Assembly (NCBI GenBank): GCA_033439295.1
Contig: JAVTLE010000007.1
Span: 248,001-312,000 of the forward strand
Direction: 5' to 3'
Source of the DNA: Deuterostichococcus epilithicus
Lineage: Eukaryota; Chlorophyta; Trebouxiophyceae; Prasiolales; Stichococcaceae
Length of the DNA: 64,000 bases
In this document: positions 1 to 10,707 of the stretch, in pieces
How positions within the stretch are numbered: the stretch's first letter is position 1
Layout of the letters: each line of letters begins with the position of its first letter
Notes under the pieces: generated by a model
Database searches by the model: none
Told to the model about the DNA's origin: nothing
What the model saw: the letters and a program-made list of their open reading frames with translations, nothing else
Position numbers and translations under genes: made by a program

Positions 1-3000
1 TGCCTGATAAATCCAGGAATGGATGGCAGCCGAGCAAAAGAGGCAACGAAAGTGGGCTGGGTGGCTTCAACTCTTGACGTGCAAGGTCCAGTGTGCCATG
101 GTGCTACACCCAGTTAACTCTTGTGCGCGGCGTATGTGCACGAGAGCGCAAGTAAGTGCAGTTACTGCAAGGGAGCTTTGTCAGACCTCTAAGCTATGCT
201 ATACGCGCCATCGATGGGCTGCAGCGGGGGAACGCAGCGGTATTTTTGAACCGAAGCACTCGCTGCCGCTTTGCGAACGGCATGCTTGCCGTCGCGACTG
301 TTTCGCCATCCACAGAGAGCCATCAATCAAATTCTACAAAACAATGGCAGTTCAACAAGTCTTGAAGAAAACATAGGCACCTCGATCCAGCCGAGAATTG
401 TCATCACGTGACTAATCACGAATGCTGTGTGTACGAGGCACAATGCTTCGTTGCGGTTGGTCGAGCGTCTCCACACATGAGGCAGCGAGGCACGCAGCGA
501 CTCTCGTCTGTCGGAATCAATGGCGGTTGGGAATAGGTACACAGCGCAGCAGCGGGGCGCTGTAGCAGCCTGCTGAGTACCGCCAGCGTCGAAACCTTCA
601 CAGTAGTCCTGGTGCTGGTGGGGCTTATCGCGAGGAAGGCAAGGAAACTGAGAGTTTCGCAGTACGTACCAGGATGGCCCCCATCGGACCAAGAAACGAG
701 ACCCGCCGCCGCCGCCAGAGGCGGACGCCGCAGCGAGCTGGGCTGACGACATGCAATGAAACGTCAGACTCGGAGGAGCGTGGAAGGGTGCTATCGGGCA
801 TTCCAAGAAGTTGCTCAGCGGCGTGGTGAGCACTGTGAACCTTGCGCCAAGTCTGCTTGCGCCAACCACACACGTTTCTGGCTGTTGCAAGTTATTGCCT
901 CGCGCCCCGCCGCCATGCGCACAGCAACATGTGTATGCATCGCAGCGAGCACACTCAGCTGCAACCCATATACCCCGACTGTCGCCCTCACCGCAATGAC
1001 TGTTATGATAAGTGCTGCTGTCGCAGGCTGTCAAGGTCGGTGTCGGTCGGTGGCGGGGGGGACGATGCCGGTCTGCTGTGAGAGTGGTCACCACTCGCAC
1101 ACGGTGTGCGTTATACCAGTACACGCACGTCTACGTCCTGCCTGCTGCAATCTGGATGCCTGATCTGTGCTGTAATTGCATGCGCTGCACAAGTGGTGGT
1201 GCAGGGCGCCCTGAAGACTGTATCGAATCGCATCAGACTTCACGTTGGTTCGAACTGTCTGTGATTCAGAACAACACAATGCAATGCACCTCCACCCGAC
1301 TTTCATGCGAGAGCTGTCTTGATCTCTATTCAGCCACTTTTTAGCACTATAATGCTCCTCTCTCTGTCGTCAGTATCTCTCCTGCAAAAACTATTCGTGC
1401 TTTTCTCTGGTGACGTCGTGCGTAAGGACTGTTGGTACGCGCATATATGTGCGTCAAAGCGATCGCTGCCAACAACAGCAGCAGGGGCGCTGTCAGCGCC
1501 GCCTGGTGCTGCACGAGCAGCTAGCCAAGACAGCGCAGGCACATTGGCGAGCACAGACGCCGTGCGCCGGGCAGCTGCATGGCAGTCACCGCTGCCGGCC
1601 AGCACACCGACCGCTGGCTCTTTGCATGCGCTCGACTGTGGTGGCACTTGCGCTAGGGGTCAGGGCGCCGCCATTAGACCCATCAGGGACCTGAGTGAAA
1701 CTATTGCAGCATGAGCAGCTGCATAAGCTGAATTCGTGGCGTCTCAAGGCCGTCGGTGCAGACTACAATGTACATCATGAAGGCCTACGGGTCACACGTT
1801 TTGGCAGATGTGCTTCCCTGCATGTCGCGAGGTCATGTGCAACGTATGCCAGGCGAACACGCGGTCGGATTTCCTCGTCCATCGTATGCCCACCAGCTAA
1901 CAGCCCGCAAGCCCCTGCACTGGGGGCTGCAATCCGATGCAGTACTTTCCAGCTGCCTGTCGTCAGGGGTTCCACCCCAGGAGCACCGCTCGCGCCAGGC
2001 CATGCTGGCGGCAGGACCTTGGCGGGTCACGCCGTCTGCGGGCGGCGCCGGTGAACTTCGCTTAGCAGCAGCCGGCTCCCCTGTGACATCGCCAGTAACC
2101 ATGCAGTATGAATACCGCCTTGCCGGCGGCAACCCGCCAGTGGGCACATCGCATCCATTACACGCTGTTGGCGGCGCCGCCCAGCTTGGCACAGACAGGC
2201 TTTGCAGAGGTAGTGTCAACCAGCGCCCAAGTAACCGCCGCCGCGCCAGGCAGCCCGCCTGTAGGTCGCACCAGCTCCTTGCACGCTGTTTGTGACGCCA
2301 CCCGGCCTGGCAGCCGACTTGGCGGCGGCGGCGCCAGCCAGGTTACTAGCATCCCGCAGCCGTGCCGGGGTCAGCCCGTCAGTTGGTCACGTCAGCAGCT
2401 ACCGGCAGTGCTCAGCTTGGCAGCCGGCTCGGCGGCGGCGGCGGTAGCCAGAGTGCGCATGAGCGGCGCCGTGCCAGAGGCAGCCCATCGGCAAACCACG
2501 CCAGGCTTCCTGCGGCACCGCTTGGCCTGCAGCCGGCTCTGGGGCGGCGACGCCAGCTGGCTAGCGCACACACTGGCGCCGCCAAGCTGACGGCATACCG
2601 GCATTGGCTATATCGGCTGCGAGTGGCACCACCCAGCTTGGCCGCCAGCTGTGCGGAGGCAGCGCCAGCCAGCGCACACATAGCGCCGCCATGCCGGCGG
2701 CAGCCTGCCAACAAGTCATGCTGGCTACTTGCAGCGTCGCCCCAGCTCTGGGGTAGCCGGCTCCGCATTGGCGGCACAAGCCAGTGTGCACAAAGGTCCG
2801 CCGTGCCAGCGGCAGCCCACAAATGGGTAGTTTGGCTGCTCTCTCGCTGCTTGCATAGGTCGCACCGGCTGGATGCGGCGCTATCAGCTCAGCAGCTGGC
2901 TTCACAAAGGCGGCACTGGCCGGCCCTCGAGCGGCGCCGCCGGTCCTCGAGCCACAGGCAGGGCATGTCTTGGTGCCTTGGGGTGCATGTATCGCACGCC

Positions 3001-3814
3001 TGGACGCTCTTGCACCACCGTGCGGCCACATGCAGAGCCGCCACCTGCAATGTGGTGGGTGTAGTACCACGCTGCTCCTGCTCGCTGCAGAGTACCTTAT
3101 CCTTCCGAAAAGGGTTTGCAGCAGCCTGCAGCGTCCGGAGGCATGAGAGCCATGGCACGGTCGCAGCGCGAATGCGCACTGCATGCCCTGTGTCCCATGA
3201 CAGAGAGAAAAAGCCACACTGCAACTCCTCGAGAGCGTCAGAGTCCGGCAAGCCTGGCTGCTGTGTCGCAACCCTTCGCGGTGGTTCACAGGCCGCCGCA
3301 GGGCCGCCGCAGGGCCGCAACGACTTGAAGATGAAATTGTCCTGCTTGGCTTTGCCGCAAGCTGCCTTTCGGATTCTTCCTGAACGTCTTAGCAATGCAA
3401 TGCTGTAAGTCAAAATGCAAATTGAACAGCTAACAACCGTGCACACGGGATTGCTTGCTGCTGAGACGTTGCCCAAAAGATGTTTTGAGTCACGGTGGCA
3501 CTCCTATCGAATGCGGATGTTAGCGCATGCAGATGCTGAGCAAGATCATCTGCAAACGCGATATGGCTGGCGCATATCTTGCAGCGTGACTACGGACACT
3601 CATGTTGTGGTGTCCCAACTCCTCAGCGACCGGAGCCCGGAGGCAGTTGCGCAATTTGGCAATCTGCCAGCGAACCTTGGCAAACGCTGCTTATCATCTC
3701 ACAGTCACTCTGATGTAAATTCGTAGTACAGATAATTCCTCCTGAGTGCTGGCCGGCTGCGTGACTAGTGGAGGGCCTTGCAGAATTATGGTGCAGTGGA
3801 TGGCCACTTGCTAG
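1..3814. other. No recognised gene
   Basis: No exon chain with recognisable protein similarity was found on either strand. Two long open frames occur, 327-1124 on the minus strand and 2362-3408 on the plus strand. The first has no family motif. The second reads through a degenerate tandem repeat, so its length comes from GC-rich repetition. A gene entering from the left edge cannot be excluded. Confidence 0.5.
2050..2840. repeat. Degenerate ~110-bp tandem array
   Basis: About seven diverged units of roughly 105-115 bp follow each other. Recurring landmarks are variants of CAGCCGGCTCnGCGGCGGCG, GCCAGCCAG, GCGCACA and CGCCGTGCCAGnGGCAGCC. Unit starts are visible near 2311, 2417, 2530, 2641 and 2752, and fainter ones near 2050-2200. 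No open frame is conserved between units, so this is not a coding repeat. The period resembles that of the intronic junction arrays elsewhere in the window. Confidence 0.75.
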
Positions 3815-5669
3815 ATGGAAGGTCTGGTGCAGCAGCACCTGGAGGGGCAGCTGCTGAACGCCGCAAAACAGATCGAGGACCGGGTAGACACTCAGCTGCA
3901 CAAACTCGAGAAGCTCGACGGCGACGACTATGAGCGCCTGCGCGAGCACCGACTGCAGGGCATCAAGCGGCAGGTGCTCAATAAAACAGGCCTCGACGCC
4001 TCAAACTGCTCCTGCACGCAGAAAATGTTTCAGATGTATGACCATGACCGAACTACCTGTGCTCGCTGCTGAGAAATCCTCCTTGCACCCCGTGGCCATA
4101 GGCGATGCGGCGGCAGCAGTGGCTGGCGCGGGGCCACGGCGAGTACCGGGAGGTGCTGTCGGAGAAGGACTTCTTCGCGGAGATGAAGGGCGAGGAGCGC
4201 ATGGTGTGCCACTTCTACCGCGACAACTGGCCCTGCAAGGTGCGCACTTGCGCAAGAGCGTGCAGAGGCTGCCTGCTGGAAGTGTATCTTGGCTGCTCAG
4301 TGCGCTTCTGATCGCACGTGTCTTGCCTCTTCTTACGCATCTTCAGGGCTGGCCTCCCGCTCTGTGGCTGGCGGAGGCTTGCAGACCGCAGCGGGAGCGT
4401 GCAGCTCCAATCGAGGACGTGGCTGTGCATAACCGGTAGGGCGCGGCTGCCGCGCAGGTCATGGATAAGCACCTGGAGCAGCTGGCGGCGAGCCACGTGG
4501 AGACCAAGTTCGTTAAGGTGATCATCTCCTGCTGCTTTGCGACGAATAAGAGTCTCGAAGTTGCAGCGGTGTGGCAGGGCTGCTTACTAACTGAACTGGC
4601 GCAAAAGCCTTGGTGTGGGAAAGCGCTGCTGCTGCTGGGCCGACATGCATTGCTAACATGGCATCGAAGGTGCAGCGCCTTTCACTAAGTGGCGTGCAGG
4701 CCACCATCTCATCGTCCTGCACATGACTTATTGCTCGCACAGCTGTGGCAACTGCGGTATTATGGGATAGCAGCACGAGCCCAGCCTTGTGCAGCTCTGT
4801 CGAATTTGATAAGCTGGGTCTGGAACTCAGCGTTCGGCGCTTTTCTGCCGCAGATAAATGCCGAGAAGTCGCCCTTCCTGACGGATCGGCTGAAGATTTG
4901 GATGCTGCCAACGCTGGCGATGGTGCGCCACGAGAAGACCGTCGACTACATGGTCGGCTTCGAGGACGTGGGTGGCACCGAGGACTTTCCCACCTCCGCG
5001 CTCGCGGCGCGCCTGCAGGTGGGGTTCAGGGTTCAACTCCAGTATCTATGATCTGCCCCGTACTGCCGGTGGCACCAAACACTTCCCCCCCGCCATGCTC
5101 GCGACGCGCCTGCAGTGGAATCCTAGGCTAGGTCCAGGGTGGGACTTGGTTCAGGAGATGCCTCTTCTGCAGGCGGCACCGAGGACTAGTCGATGTCAGC
5201 ACTCGCTGCACGCCTGCAGGCGCGCAATGGGTATGCAGGGTTTAGGATGTGGCGCTAAGGAGTTCCCACCTCCGCACTTTCTGCGTTCCAGCGGGTGGAT
5301 CAAGGGTCTAGGACCCATTTCTGCTGTGCCTCTGCGCTCAGCGCGCGCCTTCGCACGGGTGCAGGGCTTTTCTTGCGGCTCAGCTGCTGGCAGTAGTCAC
5401 AAAACATTCCCACGGCGCTGAGCGGCGATCTGCCCACGCTGTTGTGCCTTTTGAGCGTCTCCCTGCCATGCGACCGCTGACATGTTTCCTGTAATGTTAT
5501 GCACGTAATGGTGATTGGATGACGAGCTTGCATCCCACGCGCGCAGGCCGCGGGGTTGCTGTTGGAGCCGGAGGCACCGCCGCCGGAGGCGCCGCGGCGG
5601 GCGGTACGGCGAGGCGGCCCTGTGCGCGCCGCGCAGTCGGACGATGAGAGCTCCGACTTTTCGGATTGA
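3815..5669 (+). CDS. TXNDC9: TXNDC9 / phosducin-like thioredoxin-fold protein
   Basis: Five exons: 3815-3973, 4102-4239 (or from 4117, same frame), 4458-4517, 4854-5018, 5547-5669; 214 residues against about 226 in human TXNDC9. The N-terminal helix (DDYERLREHRLQGIKRQ) leads into a family signature with GHGEYREV and VCHFYRDNWPCK, then the thioredoxin-like core (ETKFVKINAEKSPFL, LPTLAMVRH, YMVGFEDVGGTEDF). The family lacks the redox CxxC, and none is seen here. The C-terminus is Pro/Arg-rich and ends in an acidic Ser-Asp tail (SDDESSDFSD), a likely CK2 target. Family knowledge: a cytosolic cofactor of the CCT/TRiC chaperonin in tubulin and actin folding. Intron 4 holds degenerate copies of the end of exon 4. 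Confidence 0.93.
5068..5365 (+). repeat. Four degenerate copies of TXNDC9 exon 4 end
   Basis: After the real exon 4 end (about 4970-5018, GGTGGCACCGAGGACTTTCC to CGCGCCTGCAG then the donor), similar segments recur at 5068-5113, 5173-5220, 5246-5290 and 5326-5365. Each keeps parts of GGYGGCACCrAG, CCACCTCCGC and CGCGCCTGCAG. They carry stops and frame changes and are not needed for a full-length protein. Confidence 0.8.
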
Positions 5670-6551
5670 CGTTTTTAGCTGCGGGCTTCGGCCTCGCAGC
5701 CCCTCAGCTGCGCAGTTTTAGATTGGCAGCAGCATGTGTGCTTATGCCGTGGCGTCCACACGCCGGTGACTGTGCTACCATGCGAAGCCCACGGGAGCAC
5801 ACGATGGACTGGGTGGTGAGAGGTGGCACTGCTGAGGCCGTGCCGTGTGTCCAGTGCGGGAGCTGCAGGAGCTCTCAAGAAACAGAGGGCTTGCCTCGAG
5901 CATGCGTCTTGAGACTGAAAACGTTGGAAATACGGCAGTGAATCTGCCATTGGAATGAGGGCTTCCCCGAAGATGCGGTGAATTGTGGTGTACAACTGGG
6001 TGGCTGCTAAATGCCAAGGCAGAGATGGTCGATGAGCTGCATGGGCATTCCAAATGCCATCTAGTTCGTGCTTGAGGTAGCGACTGGTTGAAGCACACAC
6101 AGTGGGTACAACTGATTCTGGGTTTGAACGTGTGCCAGCACATCGACCTCAATGCGCAACGAATAGCAGCGCAGACACTACAGCTGCATGTAAGGTGCAG
6201 GCTTTACACTTGTCTTCTAGATATGTCTTCTAGAGTGCGGCCACCACCCAGCAAACACAGAGAATGGTTGACCTGCAGTCCTGACCTCGTCAAAGCAATT
6301 TTCTGTCCCCAGACCATGTCAGAGATCATGTTCTGGCGGCGGCCAGACGCCCACATCATCTCCCATCGAGAACGGACTTGGTTGCCGCACACATGCATGG
6401 AGCCGCGCGCGCGCGGCTTCGTCGATATCCAATCCAATCTGCTGCCATGCATGCTGAGGCACGAGTGAGTCCTTGCTCCCGATCCAAGTTCACGGCTTGC
6501 TTTTTGTGTGCGACGCGATGCTCGCCTCATCTGCCCACCATCATTGTATCT
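5670..6551. other. Convergent spacer
   Basis: This lies between the ends of TXNDC9 (+) and the minus-strand gene at 6552-7425. No exon-like segment with family similarity was seen; it should hold both 3' UTRs. There is an alternating CG tract near 6405-6417. Confidence 0.5.
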
Positions 6552-7425
6552 TTATGTGGCAGCAGCTGGTTTGGGCTCTTTGGCGGGGATCTGGGCCTGC
6601 AGACGGGCGACGCGCGCCCGATACTGTTTGTCTTTGATTACCGCCTTGACTTCCGACTTGGCCAGCTTCAGATCCTGCAAATTCACAGCCACGAGGCAAT
6701 TTGCCACAGCCTCGATGTGGGATGTTGGAACGCGGGCAGGACGCATGCATTATTGTCGGCATGCTGACGTCATGTCTGGTCCGCCATCCTTGTGTTAGCC
6801 ATGCAGCCAATAGGGGCAAATGCGCTCATCAATGATCAGACATGCAGCTCATCATCGCGATGATATGCGTCGCACCTTCTCGGTCTTAAAGATGCGGCTG
6901 TTCCGCATGGCCAACTCGTTGATGATGACGGCCGCCAGCAGCTCCCGGGATATCTCCTCCATGCTGAGCGCGTCGGCAACGGTGTCGGGCAGGCCGCGCT
7001 TCATCCATTTCTTCTGAGCACACCGCACATGGAACTAGGCATCAATGTCGCTCTTGCAACCCTTTCCCATCTCCGGCCGTCGTAATGATGGTCGTTGTTC
7101 ATCTGGGGCGGGCATCTGATATGAAGCATTTGCCATACATTATATACTCATCAGGTGAGATGTTCTCATTTTGAGACGCCAGTAGTGTTGCTGCAGTCGG
7201 TTTTGAAATAAACCGAACAACAGTACCTTAGCGAAAAACGCCCTCGTACTCTTCCGGCTGGGCGACTGCTGGCGTCGCGGACTCTGCGACTGGAGCCGGC
7301 GCCGCGGGGGTCGCCCGCAAGACAAGGCTCCGCTGTGCTGATGATAGTGGCCAGACCAGGGTCTGCCGCCGTGCCGAGGCGGATGTAGGCTGGATGTACG
7401 TCATAGAATGTGCGAATATGGCCAT
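6552..7425 (-). CDS. Unrecognised small protein, possibly plastid-targeted
   Basis: Two downstream exons join cleanly: 6876-7013 (46 codons, starts KKWMKRGLPDT, ends RIFKTEK before GTGCGA) and 6552-6674 (DLKLAKSEVKAVIKD to the stop, after an AG acceptor). The candidate first exon starts at 7425 (MAIFAHSMTYIQPT) and reads Ser/Arg/Ala-rich, with VLRATPAAPAP resembling a plastid transit peptide and its cleavage site, then PEEYEG. Its donor is uncertain: the good site AAG|GTACTG is preceded by an in-frame stop, and the in-frame alternative GGC|GTTTTT is weak. The mature part would be about 90-110 residues, charged and helical, with the segment ELLAAVIINELAMRNSR. I do not recognise the family and assign no function. 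It is divergent with RPL10. Confidence 0.5.
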
Positions 7426-8006
7426 TTTTGCGGTCACAGTCTGCGCGACCGACGGCAGGGTGGTCAATTTGTGGTTGTTCGAACAAAACATATAAATAGT
7501 TTGATGTCGCAGTCAATCCGGCGCGCGCATCGGTGCATTGCAAACGCTTATCCAGCGAGATAACTTAGCTTTCACATGACAGAGGCGCACAGGCATGATT
7601 TTTCTGCACAGTTTTTGCGTCGCGACCATCGATGCCTTGAACCTATCGATAGTCGTGGGCAAACGAAGCGATGAGCAGACTGCTCACCTGGGTTTTTATC
7701 GTCTGGCAAGCTGCAAGTAACTTGAAATCGAACGTGCTGGGATTGGCAGCCCGGAGTGGCGAGCAGTTGGCGATGCAACTCTACGCGCGCGCCTTCTCTT
7801 GGGAACCAAGGAGCAGCTAGTCAAGGCTAATCAAGTTGAGGAAAAACCCTATTACGAGAAGGGTATGAAAGGCAGACGACGTAATGCTCGACACCTCGTC
7901 TCCCTCGAGGCAGGCGCACACAGGCGGGACTGCATTTTGCAAGCGGCCCTTTCCACGGCAGCCGGGCTGCTCGCATCAGGGAGGAAGGTCTGTGCAGCGA
8001 GCCGCC
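7426..8006. promoter_or_regulatory. Divergent spacer upstream of RPL10
   Basis: About 580 bp separate the start of the minus-strand gene from the RPL10 ATG. It should hold both 5' UTRs and a shared or back-to-back promoter. No clear TATA element or repeat was seen, and an open frame beginning near 7799 has no recognisable product. Confidence 0.35.
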
Positions 8007-10162
8007 ATGGGACGCCGTGAGTACTGCAGCTCGCCCCTTCGGTTCACTGCACAGTTGCTGTCATGGAGCCGCCTACCTCTGAGGCGCTGCGTGTGCCATG
8101 CATGCGAGGCGTGCCGCTCGGCAACCTCGAGAGTATTGCTCTGATGCTGTTGCCGATGGCATGGCGCGGCGCTGGACGCTGGAGCAGGCTCGCCACGCTT
8201 TCAAGGGATGAGCCATTCTTGGCTATTGCTTGTATGCAGCGGAGGCTGACTGCATACGCCGTCTTTGCAGGCCCGTTCAAGTGCTATCGGCAGATTAAGA
8301 ACAAGCCGTACCCCAAGTCGCGCTTCTGCCGCGGTGTGCCCGACCCGAAGATTCGCATCTTCGATGCTGGTGCAAAGCGGGCGCCTGTGGACACCTTCCC
8401 CGCCTGCGTGCACATGGTCAGGTGAAACGCGGTTATTGCTGATGCTACCAGCAGCCACTTGTATTCCGGGCTGGCTGCTGTCAGTCAAGTTGGTGATGCG
8501 CCGATCTGCCCCAGCGGAAGCAGCAAGCGGAAGCACCTGGGCCTGCCTCACGCTTACACGGGTGAAAACGGAGGAAGTTTTTGCCTCACGGGCCAGCGGC
8601 AGACGGTCTTGCGGCGCGCGCAATTGTCCGCAGGACATGCTGAGCACTGGACATCTGCCAACAATGCAATGTGTTTCGGCGGGCCTCGGTGCACCGCTAA
8701 ATGTCATCCAGTGTCTAGGCAGAGCAACTGCAATGCATGCGCGTGCACAATTTGCAGTCAAGTGCACAGTGCGACTTTGCCGAAATGTGCTGAACACCAG
8801 TGCTCAGCTTCGCCTCCCAGCAACATCGTGTGCAGCTACCTTTCAGCACCCCCGCCATCCTCCCCTGTCCCTGGCCATCGGCATGCAGACATGATCCGGA
8901 ACCCAGTGCTGCCTCCCGTGCGTGTGTGCAGTTGGGAGAAGGAGCAGGTGAGCAGCGAGGCGTTGGAGGCGGCGCGGATTGCCGCCAACAAGTACATGAC
9001 CAAGACCGCTGGAAAGGACACCTTCCACCTGCGCGTCCGGGCCCACCCCTTCCACGTGCTACGCATCAACAAGATGCTTTCCTGCGCCGGCGCGGATAGG
9101 CTGCAGACAGGCATGCGGGGCGCCTTCGGCAAGCCGCAGGGCACCGCCGCGCGCGTCAGCATCGGCCAGGTCCTGCTGTCCATCCGCTGCAAGGACAACC
9201 ATGTCGTCGCGGTGGGTGCCTTGACCTCACTTGCTCTTGCTGGGGTCCCCACTGAACGAGCATCTGCCTTGGCCAGCGCTGGTCTGGTCATTCCTCAGCT
9301 GAAGCAGGCTGGGTTCCAAGGAAGCTGAGCTACACCTGCGCACCTTCTGGCGCTTTCAAGACGCTGTAGCGGATTGCTTGCACATGCGCAGTAGGCATCT
9401 GGCGATGCGGACAACCTGGCTGAATGCGATGCAAGCGGGTCTTCTGGAAGGGAAGCTAGGCAACAGTAGAGGCTGACGCGACTGCACGCTGCTGTTCTGC
9501 AGGCACAGGAGGCCATGCGGCGCGCCAAGTTCAAGTTCCCTGGGCGCCAGAAGATCGTGGAGAGCCGCAACTGGTGCGATTTTCAGAAGGCACCCTGTAC
9601 TCTTGGCCACTTGTGCTGACAGGGATTGTCCATTTACAGTGTCCAGTTTGGCGCTGTGCTGAGCTGTCTGGCGACGCTACGATTCGCCTGTGGCCGCAAG
9701 CCTAGTCTCCCTTCACACATACGCGCAGGGGTTTCACGAAGTACTCGCGCGAGGACTACATCCAGTGGAAGCGCGAGGGCCGCCTGGCAAAGGACGGCGT
9801 GAATGCTAAGGTGCCCGCCTGCTGTTATCAATGTTGGCTGACACAAACTACTGCTGTAGGGTCGATCATGCGTGGATCACTCCTCTGCCATTCCATACCA
9901 TGCATGCCTGTGCCGCCGGCGCTCGTTCTGGTGCTGTGGGATGCCTCGAGCCTTGGCAGGTCCCCATCCTTGGCACTGGATGTCGTGCATGTTATTAGCT
10001 GATGTATTCACACACTGCCAGGCCTCAGCACATCTGGCGCTGACCTTATGTCTCGATCGCGCGCAGCTGCTGGGCAACAAGGGCCCCTTGGCTAAGCGGG
10101 AGGTTCATGAGCTGTTTTCGCACGCGGCCATGGAAGCCAATGTGCCGGTGCACGCCGACTAA
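8007..10162 (+). CDS. RPL10: 60S ribosomal protein uL16 (RPL10, QM)
   Basis: Six exons: 8007-8016, 8271-8421, 8932-9211, 9503-9573, 9729-9810, 10067-10162; 229 residues, near the 214-220 usual in animals and plants. The first exon is only 10 nt (ATGGGACGCC) and its phase joins to MGRRP. Diagnostic segments are [69 protein letters not shown] and the C-terminal [12 protein letters not shown]. Family knowledge: uL16 sits near the P site and the central protuberance, and is loaded late in cytoplasmic 60S maturation. The internal P-site loop region ([10 protein letters not shown]) is intact. DedA follows on the same strand about 545 bp downstream. Confidence 0.97.
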
Positions 10163-10707
10163 GTGGCGCCATTATGGGAGGCCGCCTGTGGGCTGTTGCT
10201 GGTGGAGTTATGCACGTCAGCGGCGGCAGCAGGCACCGTTGGGTGGCGCTCCTGGCCATGCCTGCCTGTGACGTGCTGTCGACATGCAGTCATCAGCGTC
10301 TGGTGCATACTGCTGATGCGTGCTCGGGTTTTTAGCGTGTGAAGCGGGCCGGAAATCTATCCGCAGTGTTCCTCCACACGTTTGGTTCCTCATGACATCG
10401 CCCCTCACTAACATCCTTCAACGCCGTGCCTCACTGCATTGTGGCATCTCTAATGTGCTTAGCTCTCGCATCCTAATTCCTCGAACAAATCGAAAATCCA
10501 CAACAAAGTTCAGCAGCATGCATTCCTCGTTTGCCCTTCGGCGCATCTCCCAAACAGGCTAAGAAACCCTGCGAAGCATTGGGCTTCGGGCCTCGTCGTC
10601 GTTGACCGACCACTTGTATTCGTATTCTTGCCATCTTGACGTCCAGCCAGCAAGACATCTGACCCAAACGCAAAAGCAGAGTACTTGCTGCCATCATATC
10701 GGCTTCA
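10163..10707. other. Spacer between RPL10 and DedA
   Basis: This 545-bp tandem-gene spacer should hold the RPL10 3' UTR and the DedA promoter and 5' UTR. No exon, repeat or RNA gene was recognised. Confidence 0.45.

Noticed and set aside
327-1124. 265-codon minus-strand open frame
   Set aside because: Cys/His-rich composition without an ordered motif, no splice-compatible extension and no recognisable similarity; likely random in GC-rich sequence.
1201-1260. GGTTCGAACTG considered as a tRNA T-arm
   Set aside because: No acceptor stem, D-arm or anticodon arm could be paired around it; other GGTTCGA-like strings in the window failed the same test.
2362-3408. 348-codon plus-strand open frame
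   Set aside because: Its first part lies in the degenerate ~110-bp array, and other frames are also open there. There is no family motif and no conserved frame between repeat units.
8459-9328. 289-codon frame read as a separate protein
   Set aside because: The last third is RPL10 exon 3; the rest is intron 2 read through. A separate gene is not supported.
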